DNA from: Synchiropus splendidus
Lineage: Eukaryota > Chordata > Actinopteri > Syngnathiformes > Callionymidae
Direction of reading: 5' to 3'
NCBI RefSeq assembly: GCF_027744825.2
Contig: NC_071345.1
Location: 7,224,001 to 7,288,000 of the forward strand
DNA: 64,000 nt
Shown: positions 14,201-26,861 of the stretch, in pieces
Numbering within the stretch: position 1 is the stretch's first letter
Layout of the letters: each line of letters opens with the position of its first letter
Position numbers and translations under genes: made by a program
Notes under the pieces: generated by a model
Seen by the model: only the letters and a program-made list of their open reading frames with translations
What the model was told of the DNA's origin: nothing
Database searches by the model: none

Positions 14201-17068
14201 CTGTATGGCCGCTGCCACGTTCTTCCACAATTATCACAATTATACATTTTGAAAAAATTTAACTTGAAACAAATGTAACTGCTCAGTGGCTCTGTGACCC
14301 CTACAACGCTGCGGAGGGATCATTTTCCTCTCCACAAAGGGGCAGTTTATCCCAGAATGTTATCACCTGTGGTTCAATTGTGATAAGTCGTGTGGGGGCG
14401 CCGAGGCATTCTCCATCAGGAGAAATTAATATATATGAAATCAAGTGTGATATTTAACAACAATTTGCCCAAATGTGCTAATTTTCAGAAAAAAAGTTAC
14501 TCCTCGGTTTTACAGACACACTGTGAAGGCAGAGTCAAGTGAGATCGACCACAAAAGTACACGCCGAAACTGGACACATTACAAGCAACCACATGAAAAC
14601 AAGAACAAAGCAACCTTGTTTCTGATTAAGGTTTGTCCATGGTTTGTCCAAGCATGGTTTGATAAGCTTCATTTTGGGACGACTCTTCTCTCGACCTCAT
14701 CTTCTCATCACTTAAGTGAGTTTGGCATTCTGGGCCGGGCACATCCCCCTCAATATTCACCCATGCCACCGAGCCTGCCGACTGTGACTAAGACCGCTTT
14801 CATATTTTGTTTTGGAGATTGAAAAGTGTGCTCACACGAAGAAATATATCTGGTGATTAAAGAACAAGTGTCAGAGGGGAGTCTTAACGTCTTAGATGCA
14901 GCCTACTCAGCATTTCTTTGTTAACTAGATGACACTTTGGATCGGATTAAGGAACAAATTGGGGCATTCCTCAGTCAGCTGACTAATAATGAATCATTAG
15001 GGCAGACAGTTGGACTCTTATATGTGAAACACATGTATTGTAAACAAGGCTAGTGCACACTCAGACATTTACTTGGGCCCACCTGAGATGGAAGTCTCTG
15101 GCAGCCCAGTAATCCTGGAGGGTTTCGCCATCTCGCAGGTCTTTGGCAGCCGCTGCACTCCTGTGTGAATTCATTTCTGTTTCTAATACTAAGCATGACC
15201 AAACCACAACACAAAGCCGCTTCTATCTCTTTTCACAGGTCAATGCCAAAAAATGAATTCAAACAGTTACATGTCAGTGTTGGGTTTGGGAATTCACACA
15301 GCGCATGACGACCATGGCAACTTCAAAAACAACCACGTCGCCTTGTCTGGTGGGTCAAGATTCTGAGGCTTGAGGCGTGGTCCTCGCGCTATCTAAAAAG
15401 CTCTGACCCTTTGTGCGTCGCTGTTTGCAAGAACACAAAACGTCAAGACATTCAGACATCATCAAACAATTCCAACATCCCAGCTTGAAAACGTTTTTTT
15501 GACGGTTTTTGACAGATTGCCGTGGATCCAGGCAAGAATAAATATTTCCTTTTGCCTGTTGTTGACTGCGTGTTTTGACGTGTTTCATCCTCCATTTTTG
15601 TCTTAAGTGTTGTCAAGTCTTTAAGCTGAAATTCTTGACCTAGACCTCACAGTTATATAAGTGTTCCACGACGGAGACGTGTATTACGGTAATCCTGTTG
15701 TTTTGCTTTTGTAACTTTGTCTTGGAGCTCGTTGATTTCTTTAATCTCTTGTTCTGATTTTGCCTCCACTTTGTATTGTTTATCAATGAAGTGAATCAAT
15801 CTATCCATCCATCCAAAATAATTCTTTGTAATGATGCATGATTAGCCAGCCAGAGTGTCTTAGCGGACTGAAGAACATTATTGAAACTCTACGTTCTTAG
15901 TCACGTATTTTAGGGGTCACACAGGGTCATAAACAGCTTTCATGATGACATCCTTTACATCCTTGCAGAAAGCTGAAGACAGATGGAAAGTGAAATGAAG
16001 ACTTGACATTGTGCAATATTTCCTTTGGGCCATAAGACTTTGTAACGCCTTAATATTTCATCACTGAACAGTCACGGATTTCTTACTTCAATACAACTTG
16101 CGGCTCTTCGCTGTTGCTCGCATTCACATCTGGCCTTGGCAAAGTGTGACTAGAATGCATGTAATCGGAATGTTACTACCACCAGCTATCCCATCAATTC
16201 AAGCTGTCTATAATATTTAAAATGGGTGGTTTAATTGAGTGAAACTATCTTAAGATTTTCTAATATGATTCATTACCATTTATACCATTTATTTTAAAGT
16301 GGTCGCCTTGAGGTTGTTATCAATATCTGAAAACGATTGACGCCCTTGTTATCCAATAGATGTGATTTGGTCCACCTTGACATGACAATGAAATACAGAT
16401 AATGAATAAGGAAATGCTTAAATGCGGTCCAAACTTCTGGCAATTATATCAACTCAAATCAGGCTCTGCAATATCGTATATAACATGCAATGACATGTTT
16501 CAGAAACCTGCAGTTCTGTCAAGCAGAGGCCAACATCTCAGCCTTTTCTTGTTCTTTCTTAAATAACAATGGACATTGTTAATTCATTAATTTCAAGACT
16601 TTATTTCATCAACTATCTGAAATGAGATGATGCAAAACAATTAAACATCCAGTCAAAGTCAAAGAAACCACTGATTTCGCCATACTTGGCAAACTGAAAG
16701 TAGTTAGTTTCCCACCGATCTTGAATGATTTGGCCCTTGTTCTGACTTGCTGAGTGGACATGTCTCCACTTCAAAGCTGTCAAAGCCATGTCATCCCACT
16801 GACAAAACAATTTCTGTCCCTGCGGTCAAGAATAACAGCCAGTGAACACAGTCATAATCACCTAAAATAACCCCCATGTGCATTCAGAAGCAGGGTCTTC
16901 AATTGGTACGAACTCCTCACACTGATAAGGAATCAGTGGCCTGCATCCTTCTCAGTAACAGAGTCAAGGTGACAGGTGAGCATAGCAACGGAAACATACT
17001 GACATTCAGAGACTCCATTTGACGTTTGTTTGTGGCCAAATATTTGCTTGATATTAATATGAAATTAT

Positions 17069-17120
17069 GCTTGATATTAAGAAGAACCAAATGACAATTG
17101 GGCTCTTCTTAATATCAAGC
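17069..17120. repeat. Inverted repeat, 20-bp arms, 12-nt loop
   Basis: Left arm 17069-17088 and right arm 17101-17120 are reverse complements at 19 of 20 positions, separated by AAATGACAATTG. The left arm's GCTTGATATTAA word also occurs once more just upstream as a direct repeat. It may be a remnant of a small inverted-repeat transposon. Confidence 0.8.
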
Positions 17121-19067
17121 AAAAGATGTGACACACAATGGTGCTATGGTCTTATTAGACCCACAATAATCCTGACTAAAGTCCTTAAAAAAAACTCCTT
17201 AAAATGAATTTATTCTACACCATATTAAAAACATTAACCACAATAACCACTAGAGGAACATGTGCAATGTTGGACACACTTTTTGTCACGCCAGTCACCA
17301 AGGTTGTGACAGGATGACAAATGCATGATACAAATAATAGCTGTGGCAAATGTAACAAAACAAAGAGAAGGATATCGTCAGATCAAATTGTAAGTGATTC
17401 TACAGTCAGTGATCATACTGCCTGTTCTGTTTCAAGTGACTTCTCTCATGTGGTTCTCCAACTGTGCCATTTCCGTTCCAGTTTTTCAAATCAGTAGTAG
17501 TCATGATTCCTTAAATTCCCCTGTCGGACCTGTCTTCAGTTTGTTGATGTTCATATCCCCTCCTCCTGGTTCTTTAACTCAGTCCATGTGTGGGTCGTTG
17601 CTTTCATGGTCACGCGCTGGTGTATATTCGAAATTAGAAGAATTTTCTGCATCTGTCCGACCCAACTGCTTCATTTTCTTAAGCGTGAGCCCAAGTGAAG
17701 TAAGTTCCAATGTCTGCATACTGTGGCCAACGTGCTGATTGTTAGCTTAAAGAATGCAAAGATTGAAGGCATCTATTTGAATTAATATAATTGGTTTTAA
17801 GATGCAGATTTTTCCTTCCAGACCATTAATGAGTCATAATGTCTTTAGAGTCAAAAAATAGGTTTTAACACTTCACATTCACATCCTCCTTAATAGCTCT
17901 TTCCTGTCTAGAAAGGTTGACCTAAATTAACTCTAAACAAGTCCTTGATAGTCTCAGTTTAAAAGAGAAAAGCACAGTTGTGTTTGCTGTAGACAGTAAT
18001 GTCGCCAGTCCAAATCTGTTCATGCTGCTCTGGCTTGCTGTCATGGCCGATTACATTAGGCATATAAGACATCCAGACACTTATGGGGGACCAAAAGAAC
18101 ACGTGAGATGCCATGTGATGCTGGGTGGATTAGTTCAAGTCAATAGGACACAGTATCTAAAAGGGAGTTCAATGAGTACAGGTACTCGACAGAAAGCAAT
18201 GTTTTGAAAAGCACTGAATGCTGATATGACCAGTAACCACACGTGAATATGCAGTTTGCTTTATCAGCAGATGTTCTGGATGATCAGCACACAAGTGCTG
18301 TTCGCTAACCAACACGATGCCATGTTGATTTAGCTTTTAAAGCACAAACCAACGAAGTGGCAGAATATTTGTTTTACTTACATGACAGATTTCTGGAACA
18401 ACATAAATGAATAGGAGCACTCAATGTAGAGAGTCAAGAATCTGTCAACACCAACTTCCATCCCAGGCGAGTGAGTTTAGACAGCTGAGGTGTGAGCTTG
18501 CGTGTCACTCACTCGTGACAAATGAGTGTTATTACCTGCTTGTTATTACAATGTCCACCGGGACAGTTGCCAAGCCGTGGTGGTCCTTCACAAGCCGACC
18601 ACAATGTACTCCATTTTTAGGAGCTTATCAGTCCAGTCACAGCTGTTTCTTATTTTTACTGAAACCATCACACCTTCACATTCAAAAGAAGCGTTAAACT
18701 CAAAAAGACACATGAAAGAGGAAATTCAAACAGCCTTCTGAGAAATATCAGGCAATAAAATCAACCAGTTTTACAAAAATCTACTAATACACATCTTCAA
18801 CCTCACATTGCGGCTGCACGTGTCTTAGTAAGGTCAACGCTCCTCAGCCTCCTGGCCGTTGCTTTGACTGATATACTATATACTTAGCTCGCTGGGATAC
18901 TTGCATAGACGGAGAATGGTTTAGTGTTCACGGATTCAGGTGATGGTTTTTCACAACAAAAAACGAAATTGGTCATTAGAGATTTAAAAATCAACAAATA
19001 AATAAGAAGCTGCGATCATGACAAAAACAAAAAATAAAAGCAGTCGATCCTGAGACAAGATCGAGAC

Positions 19068-19172
19068 CTTTAAAACATGGTTTTGAGTTCGGTCTATAGA
19101 TCAAGACCAGCCTCAAGTACTATACCAATAGGCTGGTTGTCAAGTGTGGTCTGAAAAAAACATGTTTTAAAG
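19068..19172. repeat. Imperfect long hairpin (about 45-nt arms)
   Basis: The outer arms CTTTAAAACATG (19068-19079) and CATGTTTTAAAG (19161-19172) are perfectly complementary. Inner segments GACCAGCCT and AGGCTGGT also pair around a short loop. The region between them pairs with bulges. Size and shape fit a short MITE-like element or an imperfect stem-loop transcript; I cannot decide between them. Confidence 0.65.
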
Positions 19173-21641
19173 AAGTGCTGTGCAGTATCGATTTCCTTGA
19201 TGATACGGTAGGTACACAAAACTTCTCTTTATCATCTTAAAACATGAAACTGAAGTGACATCTAATAATGCACCAAACCCCATGGTAAAGTCACGGTCAC
19301 ACTGTCACACCTAGCTACATACAATTTATTGCTCAAGCTCAAATGCTTCACTTACATCGCACAAAGTACAATGCTCATTTAAGTGGACTGTGAATTAATA
19401 ACATACTGTTTGAAAAATGTATACAAACAAGTGTTAAAGAATAATAATATACTGAAATCGGCTGAATAATGAAGAATGTCGCAAAGGATGAAAATGAATG
19501 TGAAACCTATGTCAATAACTGTATTATTGCAGGTCCCTTTTTAAACAGATCCATCCATATCCAGGTCGACGAGTGTCAAGACTGAGCAACTTGGAGATTA
19601 AAACCAGGAGGAGAAGTAGTGGGTTCGAGGGTGTTGAAAAAAGTCTGGAAAATTTGAAGACCAAAAAATGGCCTGTAGACTATGGCAGTCAGGATCATAC
19701 TTGTTGTTGATGTTGTTCCTTAGGGAATAAAAATGACCTGTAATAAGGATGTTTTAATAAAAATGCCAAAAATTAGTCTAATAAAATTTCTCTGTAAGAA
19801 ATATCCAGTTTGTGGCTTGGAGGCATATTTATTTTAAATGAAACACCTGCCATGGATTAAATAAATAATGCACCTAAACCTCAGGAAATGCTCTTTGGCA
19901 CATCACTCCTTGCATTCCATTCCAGCTCGGGTTTTCAATCAAAGTAGGAATTCTGACTCAAAAGGATTTCAGCAGTGACTCCGACAAGTCGAACTCAGAA
20001 AACAAAATGCATTATAGACGGAACATTTTACGTCAATAAACTAATAAAGTCTACAAAATCAGCGCACCAGATGACTACTATCGGAATAAAACGATTGGAA
20101 AGACACAGTCATCATTATTAAACACTGACTTCCATTTTTTTAAAGGGGTTAACTTCGCTGAATACATCAGCATTAGCTGGTTGATTGACATTTCACCTCC
20201 GAGTTTTGCCTGAGTTGCCTGAAGACCTGATGTCTGAGCAAGTAAAGTAATAAATGTAGTTGTGGTATTGACTGTGTCTCCATGAGAAGTCAAGGCCATC
20301 ATAAATTTTCTCCAAAACAAGCACCCGCAGGCACATGCACACTTCTTCATGCCGAATCCGTGCCTGAGACGACAAAAATGTCAGATCTATTTAAAACTTG
20401 AAGCCTTTTTAGAGGGAGGGAAGTCTGGCAAGGACACTGCTTGAATCACCGGTCATATGAGAGTCAGTAATACAAGGGTAAACCTGGACAAGTTGCCAGG
20501 CCAACCAAGAACAAACAGTTACACTCAAATGCCAAGGAAAGATAAGTACGCATCAATTTTGATTTCCTCCTTGCTTTTGGCAGATCACAAGGAGACAGAA
20601 ATGATCATGTTTTATGAGAGACAACAGGAACAGGAATCGTGTTTTCCATTGACACACACAAAGACTTTTTGGTTTAAACTCTTTCTTATTCCTTACAAGA
20701 TGATTGTCAAAACGTCATTTATAATTTTTTTTGCCTAATTTGATTCCTTTTGTGTGAAAATATATGTCTTAATTTGTGTTTTTTTGACGCACGTTTCTTG
20801 TCCTAAAGGTGATTTTATGTTTCCATGCGTATTCCATACGTACTGCATAATGAAACAAAAACCTGATAAATATCGCTTCTTTGATCAGTATTTGTTGCAT
20901 TTACATGTGAGAAATGTTTACTATGAATGTTTTATGTTTCAGCTTTGAGTAATGCCACAGAAATGTGGGAATTCCAGCTTTAATCGGTCATAAATTTGGA
21001 ACAACGTTAGCATTATACGTGACTTAAATGAAGCCTCAGATAAGACAGTGATAGGTATCTCTTGACTGAATTTTTTATATTATGATGAACAAAGGTATCT
21101 TCTTTCAGATGGAGAGAAGGGAATCAAGCAGGAAGAGGCAGCTTCATGGTTCACATGATGGCAAATAAAACCACATTTTTATAATGTCTTTCAATAAAGA
21201 TGCTTTGAAAGGGAGCAATTGAGCGCCACAGGCGCGGGTGAACAAGTAGGTTTTTACTTTTGAAAGAGTCTACACATGTCGTGTTATCTGCTTGGGGGAG
21301 TTCCAGTTGGTCTGCCCTGCGACACTGAATGCTCTGTCCACACAAGATCACAAGTTTGTGTGTTGATTGAAGACCGCAGTAATATCTGAGGACCACATAG
21401 TTCTGGGTGAAGGGTACGGAGGAGAGGTTAGCCTTGGTGTGCACAGAAGGATTTGGAGGGAGGGAATAAATCACTAGTTTAGCTGCGTGTTTAAGATGAT
21501 GCTACTCATCACTCCTCCTTAGTGACTCATCTATTCTCAGACAGGGCAATGAAATAAGAGATCTTTAGGTCCAGCTTTTACTATTCTCTATAGCATTAAA
21601 TGTATAGAACTGTCCAGACAGGTTTTACAGCATGATAAAAT

Positions 21642-21643
<2 letters not shown>

Positions 21644-21710
<67 letters not shown>

Positions 21711-21720
21711 ATATATATAT
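21644..21720. repeat. (AT)n microsatellite
   Basis: About 77 bases of nearly pure AT dinucleotide, interrupted only by two ACAT units. Confidence 0.97.
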
Positions 21721-23039
21721 GACAGTCCAGTCAAAGTGACATTAAAGATCATGTGTTGATCATCAGGCTGATCCAAATTTTATGCCTTTCCGGCCTTTAT
21801 GTCTTCTGACCGTTGCCAACCAAGCAGTGCATCAAAGTCTCATCAACTACTAATAAAATTACTGAGAGATGCCTTGCCAGACATTTTCTGCAAACTGACC
21901 TCCGTCATCTGTGGTTTCTGTGGTTAGATTTGATTGGTCGTCAGGTGCATGTGGTTTCATATCAGACGCAAAGTAACTGACCATGTGTTGAGGGGTACAA
22001 TCTGCCTTTTCTTTTTCCTGCTGCGGCCTTTGCACCAAATAAGGGCAGAGAAGAACAGAAACAGTTGGCACATAACTGTATATGACAAGCTAGACCTACC
22101 AACTAATGTATCTCTGAGATGCTGTTTGAAGCAAGGCCAACTTCCAGGCAGAGTAAGAAATGTTATTTCATTTATGGTGTTTTGGCACAAAAAGCCATAT
22201 GAAAATGCCAAATGTTCGCACTATGTTGTACTTTCAAAAACCAACATTTTAGTATTATATACTAATACAATCATTCTTTTCTCAGATTAAATAAAAAAAA
22301 CTACTCTTCATGTGAACTGGCACATGAAGGATGGCCGGAGAAACATCTCTTGTTGTGTAACGTAAGGTCATGGAAAGATCCTGGCGCTGTAACCTTCCAA
22401 GGTGTTTGAATTCAAAAGAGACTGTGTTCTCTTTGTTAAAAACTTCCGACTGTCTTTTCAGTAGAGTTAATTGCTTCTTTGTTGATTTGTTCGAACAAAA
22501 ATGGACGACATGATGATGTCACAGACCTCCAGAACCGTCTTCTATACTGATCAGCCTTCGACCATACTGCTGTGTGTCCTTGGACACCTACACTTCGAAA
22601 AAAATCAATCAGTGACTACATGGCCAGATGTCTTCATAACCTGCATTGAATAGCTTCAATGAAAGAAATGTTCTTTTACGATCCATGTTTTGGCGCTGAA
22701 CAAAAGCCATGGAAAAGTTATGGCTTGATGGCGACATTGTCACGCTTGATGTTTGAGACTCGGAGCAGATGACGTGCAACCGGTGAGTCAAGCCTGTGTT
22801 ATTAGCTTTCCACCCCGGAAAGCAGCCGTATTGTCTGAAACCAATTTTCACAAACGGATTTCCACACTTGAGATTGCCTTTTGTTGAGGACACAAGTAAT
22901 TAGGGCTGGCCTTCAGTAGGATTTAGAGCAGCCAACAATGCGGATGAGCCCATCCAGGTTGCTGGGGGGCTTTAGGATGAGACGGAGGCATCAGGAGGAG
23001 GGAGGCAAGCTAGCGTCATGTTCCCTCCTGACTGACTGA

Positions 23040-23218
23040 GTGGCTGATGACGTGTGACATTGGATTTAACATTAAAAAAAAAGTGAGTAGTTTGGAACAT
23101 ACGCCCCCATTAAGACAACCCAGTAGAATCTGTACTTTGATCACACCCAAAAGACCTTGAGACTCCAAACTCAGCACCTCACTCAACTATAAAAAGAGCT
23201 TTGCTCCTGGAGGACGCA
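23040..23218 (+). promoter_or_regulatory. POMC core promoter with TATA box
   Basis: A TATAAAA box at 23188-23194 lies about 30 bases before the proposed transcription start (near 23219). Upstream are TCACACC at 23141-23147, identical to the T-box half-site of the mammalian pituitary Tpit/Pitx element, then GACCTTGA (SF-1/Nur-like half-site on the other strand), and a CRE-like TGACGT at 23048-23053. The TATA box and its spacing are seen directly. The factor assignments follow the mammalian POMC promoter and are inference. Confidence 0.65.
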
Positions 23219-23342
23219 ACAGAAGACTGTTTCATCACAGAGAGAAAGCAGCAGAGGAGGAGGCGGATCATAATTGAGCGTCTGCAGGGACTGCAGCCAT
23301 AAGGACGAGGGGAAAACAGGAAAAAAAAATCTTTTTGATCAG
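23219..23342 (+). other. pomc: POMC exon 1 (non-coding 5' UTR)
   Basis: The segment contains no ATG and ends in GATCAG followed by the donor GTAAAAC. Vertebrate POMC genes have exactly this plan: a short untranslated exon 1, a long intron, then exon 2 carrying the start codon. Intron 1 here is about 3.5 kb (23343-26843) and contains no exon I can support. The 5' end is inferred from TATA spacing. Confidence 0.7.
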
Positions 23343-26300
23343 GTAAAACTTTTACATTTGACCAAAGATCTTCTATTTTCTTTCCTTTAACAAGATTGAT
23401 CTGTCTTCATTCAGACACTGCAATATGTTTTCTGATTTCAGCTAGCATGGTTTTCCAAACAGTACTCTGTCTGTAGACAGCAGCTATCGATACTAAAGAG
23501 AAGAATCGTTGTAAAACACTGCTCAGAGAAGGCACTGCTAACGTACACATAGAACTCAGAACTGCTTTTAAAGTAATAAACTTACAGGGTAAAGAAGTTT
23601 GTAAATGTGTGGCAAGATATAAGTAAACTCATCATGACAAAATGGATAAATTATTAAATTCAAAAATACACTGAAAGCTGATTAAGCCTTGAGAGCTATA
23701 AATAAATTATGGTTTGCCAGTCATTAAAACACGATCTAAACAGGTACTAAAACATAGCATTTCAGTGTTTGATACATGGATACGTCTTATTAAAATGTAT
23801 AACTTTTCCAATCAAATATTTATGGTTTTGTTCTTGTGTCATGTTCTTTACAACACACGTCTAGTTTTAGATTTGTGTATTTCATTAAAAGCTCAGACAG
23901 CAGACAAAACTACTATCAGCATCTTTATTTCTCCATAGCAATCGCATCAACACCGATTTCAAACCATGCTTGTAAATAGACACACAAATTAAGGTCACTT
24001 GACTAACAAAGGCACCTCTGTTGTCACCTGGTCTTCTTCTCAATCAGCCGACCTTTCGCTGGAAAAAAACTCACTTTGCAGTCATTTCATGACTCATTTT
24101 GAAGCTGATATACATAACAAACTGGAAGTCATAAACGTCCAAGCACATTAAGACCTCCGCTGATTTCTTTTATGTTTTCTGCTCACCATGATCCTCATTC
24201 ATTCTTGTGCCGCACTTATTTATACTTCACAACACGCTTTAACTTGTTATGAACTGAGCGATCTCTGAGCCCAGTCAGCTAAATGACCAAATCTCCACAC
24301 CATGTCAATCCATTCATTCTGCCTATTTTACAATGGATGTCAAAAGTTATATGTTTTACATTTAGCTCTTTTATGCTCGTGCCTAGAGTCTTTTTGTTTT
24401 ATTGAGTTAGACATACTGCTGCCAACAGATGCAATGGAAAGATTTGGCGCTTGACTTCACTGATCACTTCTGCAGTAAGACTGTTGAATAATAAGAGCAA
24501 TCTTTTGAACTCCAGAAAGCATGAAAGGGGTCACTTACAAACTGTAGGAACATTAAACCATGAATCTATAAAACTATCCTGGCTAAAATTGACTAACAGA
24601 ACCATCCAAAGTAGCAAATAGAAAACTTGGCAGCTTAAAACTGGAATATCTTTGGGAAATATTCGTCTATATTGAGACAAGATGGAAATGAATTGAGCAG
24701 ACCTCAACAGTGCAATATCTAACATCCCATAAAAACATCTATTGAGCGTTGAGTGAGTCTGCCAATATTTATTTTGGCTAAGTTTGGGCGGAATCAAAGC
24801 TATCTGAAGAGCGCTGCTTTGATTCTTTGTATTGGTGTTTCCAAATTTAATAACCAACAATCACCAAAATGTTAATGGCACACAAATCTGAATAATTAAG
24901 AAGGCAAATTTCCTGAATTTGGCAAATATTTTGGCACAAACATTTATACAGTAAATCTAATCTATAGATTAGATTTTTAAAGATAGTGATAGATATACCC
25001 ATCTCACTTGTTCATCCCAATGGTTAATGTCATAATAATGTTTGTGAGAGAGCAAATCCATCTGAGTAAGAAGGTTAACAAATGAACCTCATATTTCCAT
25101 GAGACAAAAAAAAACCAAAAAAAAATGTGTCCAATGCAACTACCGTCCAGGATACATGGAGTTTATCAAATGTTCACCATGAACCACAGCTGTCCAGGCA
25201 CCTATCAGACAGGAGCGCCGTTTCCCTTCTAGCTTAAAAAAAAAAAAAAAGCAGCAGCAGTCAGAGATCCTTCCTTACCTTGGCCAGGCACTGAACGCCT
25301 TGTCCTTTTGGGAACTGGACATGATGCTAGAACTGCAGAACAGCAGGTTCCTAGTAGCTTCACACTTGATTCTTTCACCTTGTTTGGCACAATGTTCATC
25401 TTCATATATTTTTTCATCATCATCATCACTGTACAAATATCTTCAACCTTTCAAGTCCAAGCACATTTCTTCTGAGTTGATATTCAACTCGCTATGTTTT
25501 TTTTTTTTCATAACAGCGAGATAGAGAGAAGAGAAGGTAACGGTCCACGCAGTTCAGTTTGATAGAATTGTTTTTCTTGGACAAAGTTCTGACTACATTA
25601 CTGTGAGATCAAAGGTCTGAGACATGTGTGTTATTATAGCGTTAATATAAAAATGATGTCCTTCTCAGACACATTTCAACAATGATAAGCGTATAACATT
25701 TACGTGGGAAGTTTTCAGATGATAAATACTATTTTCAGTGGGAGTGAATGCAGAAACTCTCACAGACACACACCAGCACACAACTACTGTACATTTATAA
25801 AAGAAGAGCCGGCATTAGTGTTCCCAAAAGCGCTGTGAAAGTTCTCTTCAAAATCATCTTGGCTGCTTTGAGGGCACATCAGACTAAAGCTTCTGCCCTG
25901 GAGGACTTCGAATATTTAGCTGTGTGGTTGGCAAAGGTGCTTCACACAAAGGGCATATACATGGATGGAGTTTTACTTTAGCATGAAGTCATTAAATACT
26001 GTGTAATGCTGTCAGCATTCTGTCCAGTGTCGATGTGATCACATAGATCACTTCAGCTAAACTGCTCCCACCACTTCATCTCCCAAATTCAAGACTTGAA
26101 TCATTCTGCTCGATTTTGTATGTCATTGTTGACGTTAACTGTTCAAGCACACACAGTTTAGCCAAACAGATGTCAGCTGAAACACGTGAGACTGGCGATT
26201 GAACTCCTGAGATTGGTGGAAAGGTGTCCTCATGATCAGTTGGAACAAAAACCCTGCACCTACTGCAGCCCGTTCTGGAAGGCCCAAACCTGCGTTAGAA

Positions 26301-26861
26301 CCAGTGCTAAAACCAGCGACAACTTTAACTCTGGAGGCCCGATCAATTGAACCATGGAAGTAGCAACCACTGGGATCCCAGAAAACCCAATCAAAGCGCT
26401 TTCTGAGGTGACTGTAGCCAAAATTCTCGCCTATGATCCTGATAGGATCTTAATAATTAAAGTACTTTCGAGAATAAAAAATGAGCTGATGATAGATGTT
26501 CTTGTCACTGACCCTGGCGTCTGGAGGTTCATATTTTCACAGACTCTTGCTCACACATTCAATGAAAAGAAAAAGACAAAACCACACATCCCACTGATGC
26601 GCTGCAGTAAAGTGTCTCGCTATACACTATGAAGCTGTTCCGGATTACGAAAAAGTGTGTGTTACACAAGACTTGAAAGCAGATTAGTTACCATTTTGTT
26701 TCAGTGCTGTGTTATGATGCAATTCAAAAACACACGTTTACAAATCATGTCCAAGTGAAATATGTTTTACTTACATAATGGCTGTGATAACAATCACAGC
26801 CTGTTCCATCTTGTTATGAAACCGCTCTCCTTCTTCTCTGCAGCTCTCCAATAAGCCAACG

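Larger units (their letters stand above)
5460..23080. other. Gene-free stretch upstream of POMC
   Basis: About 17.6 kb in which I could support no coding exon on either strand. The longest open frames (for example 114 aa at 17394-17738 and 115 aa at 14475-14822) resemble no family I know and lack splice or start context. Contents listed separately: a G-poor simple-sequence tract, an (AT)n tract, two imperfect hairpins and one decayed interspersed repeat. It may contain distal control elements of pomc or of the leftward gene at 5.2 kb, but nothing in the sequence proves it. Confidence 0.5.

Noticed and set aside
17394..17738. 114-aa frame upstream of POMC
   Set aside because: No known domain, no flanking signals. 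Low-confidence chance frame.
26354..26632. 92-aa frame with good Kozak context inside POMC intron 1
   Set aside because: No family resemblance and no splice or promoter support. It lies wholly within the intron of a gene with a well-known three-exon plan.
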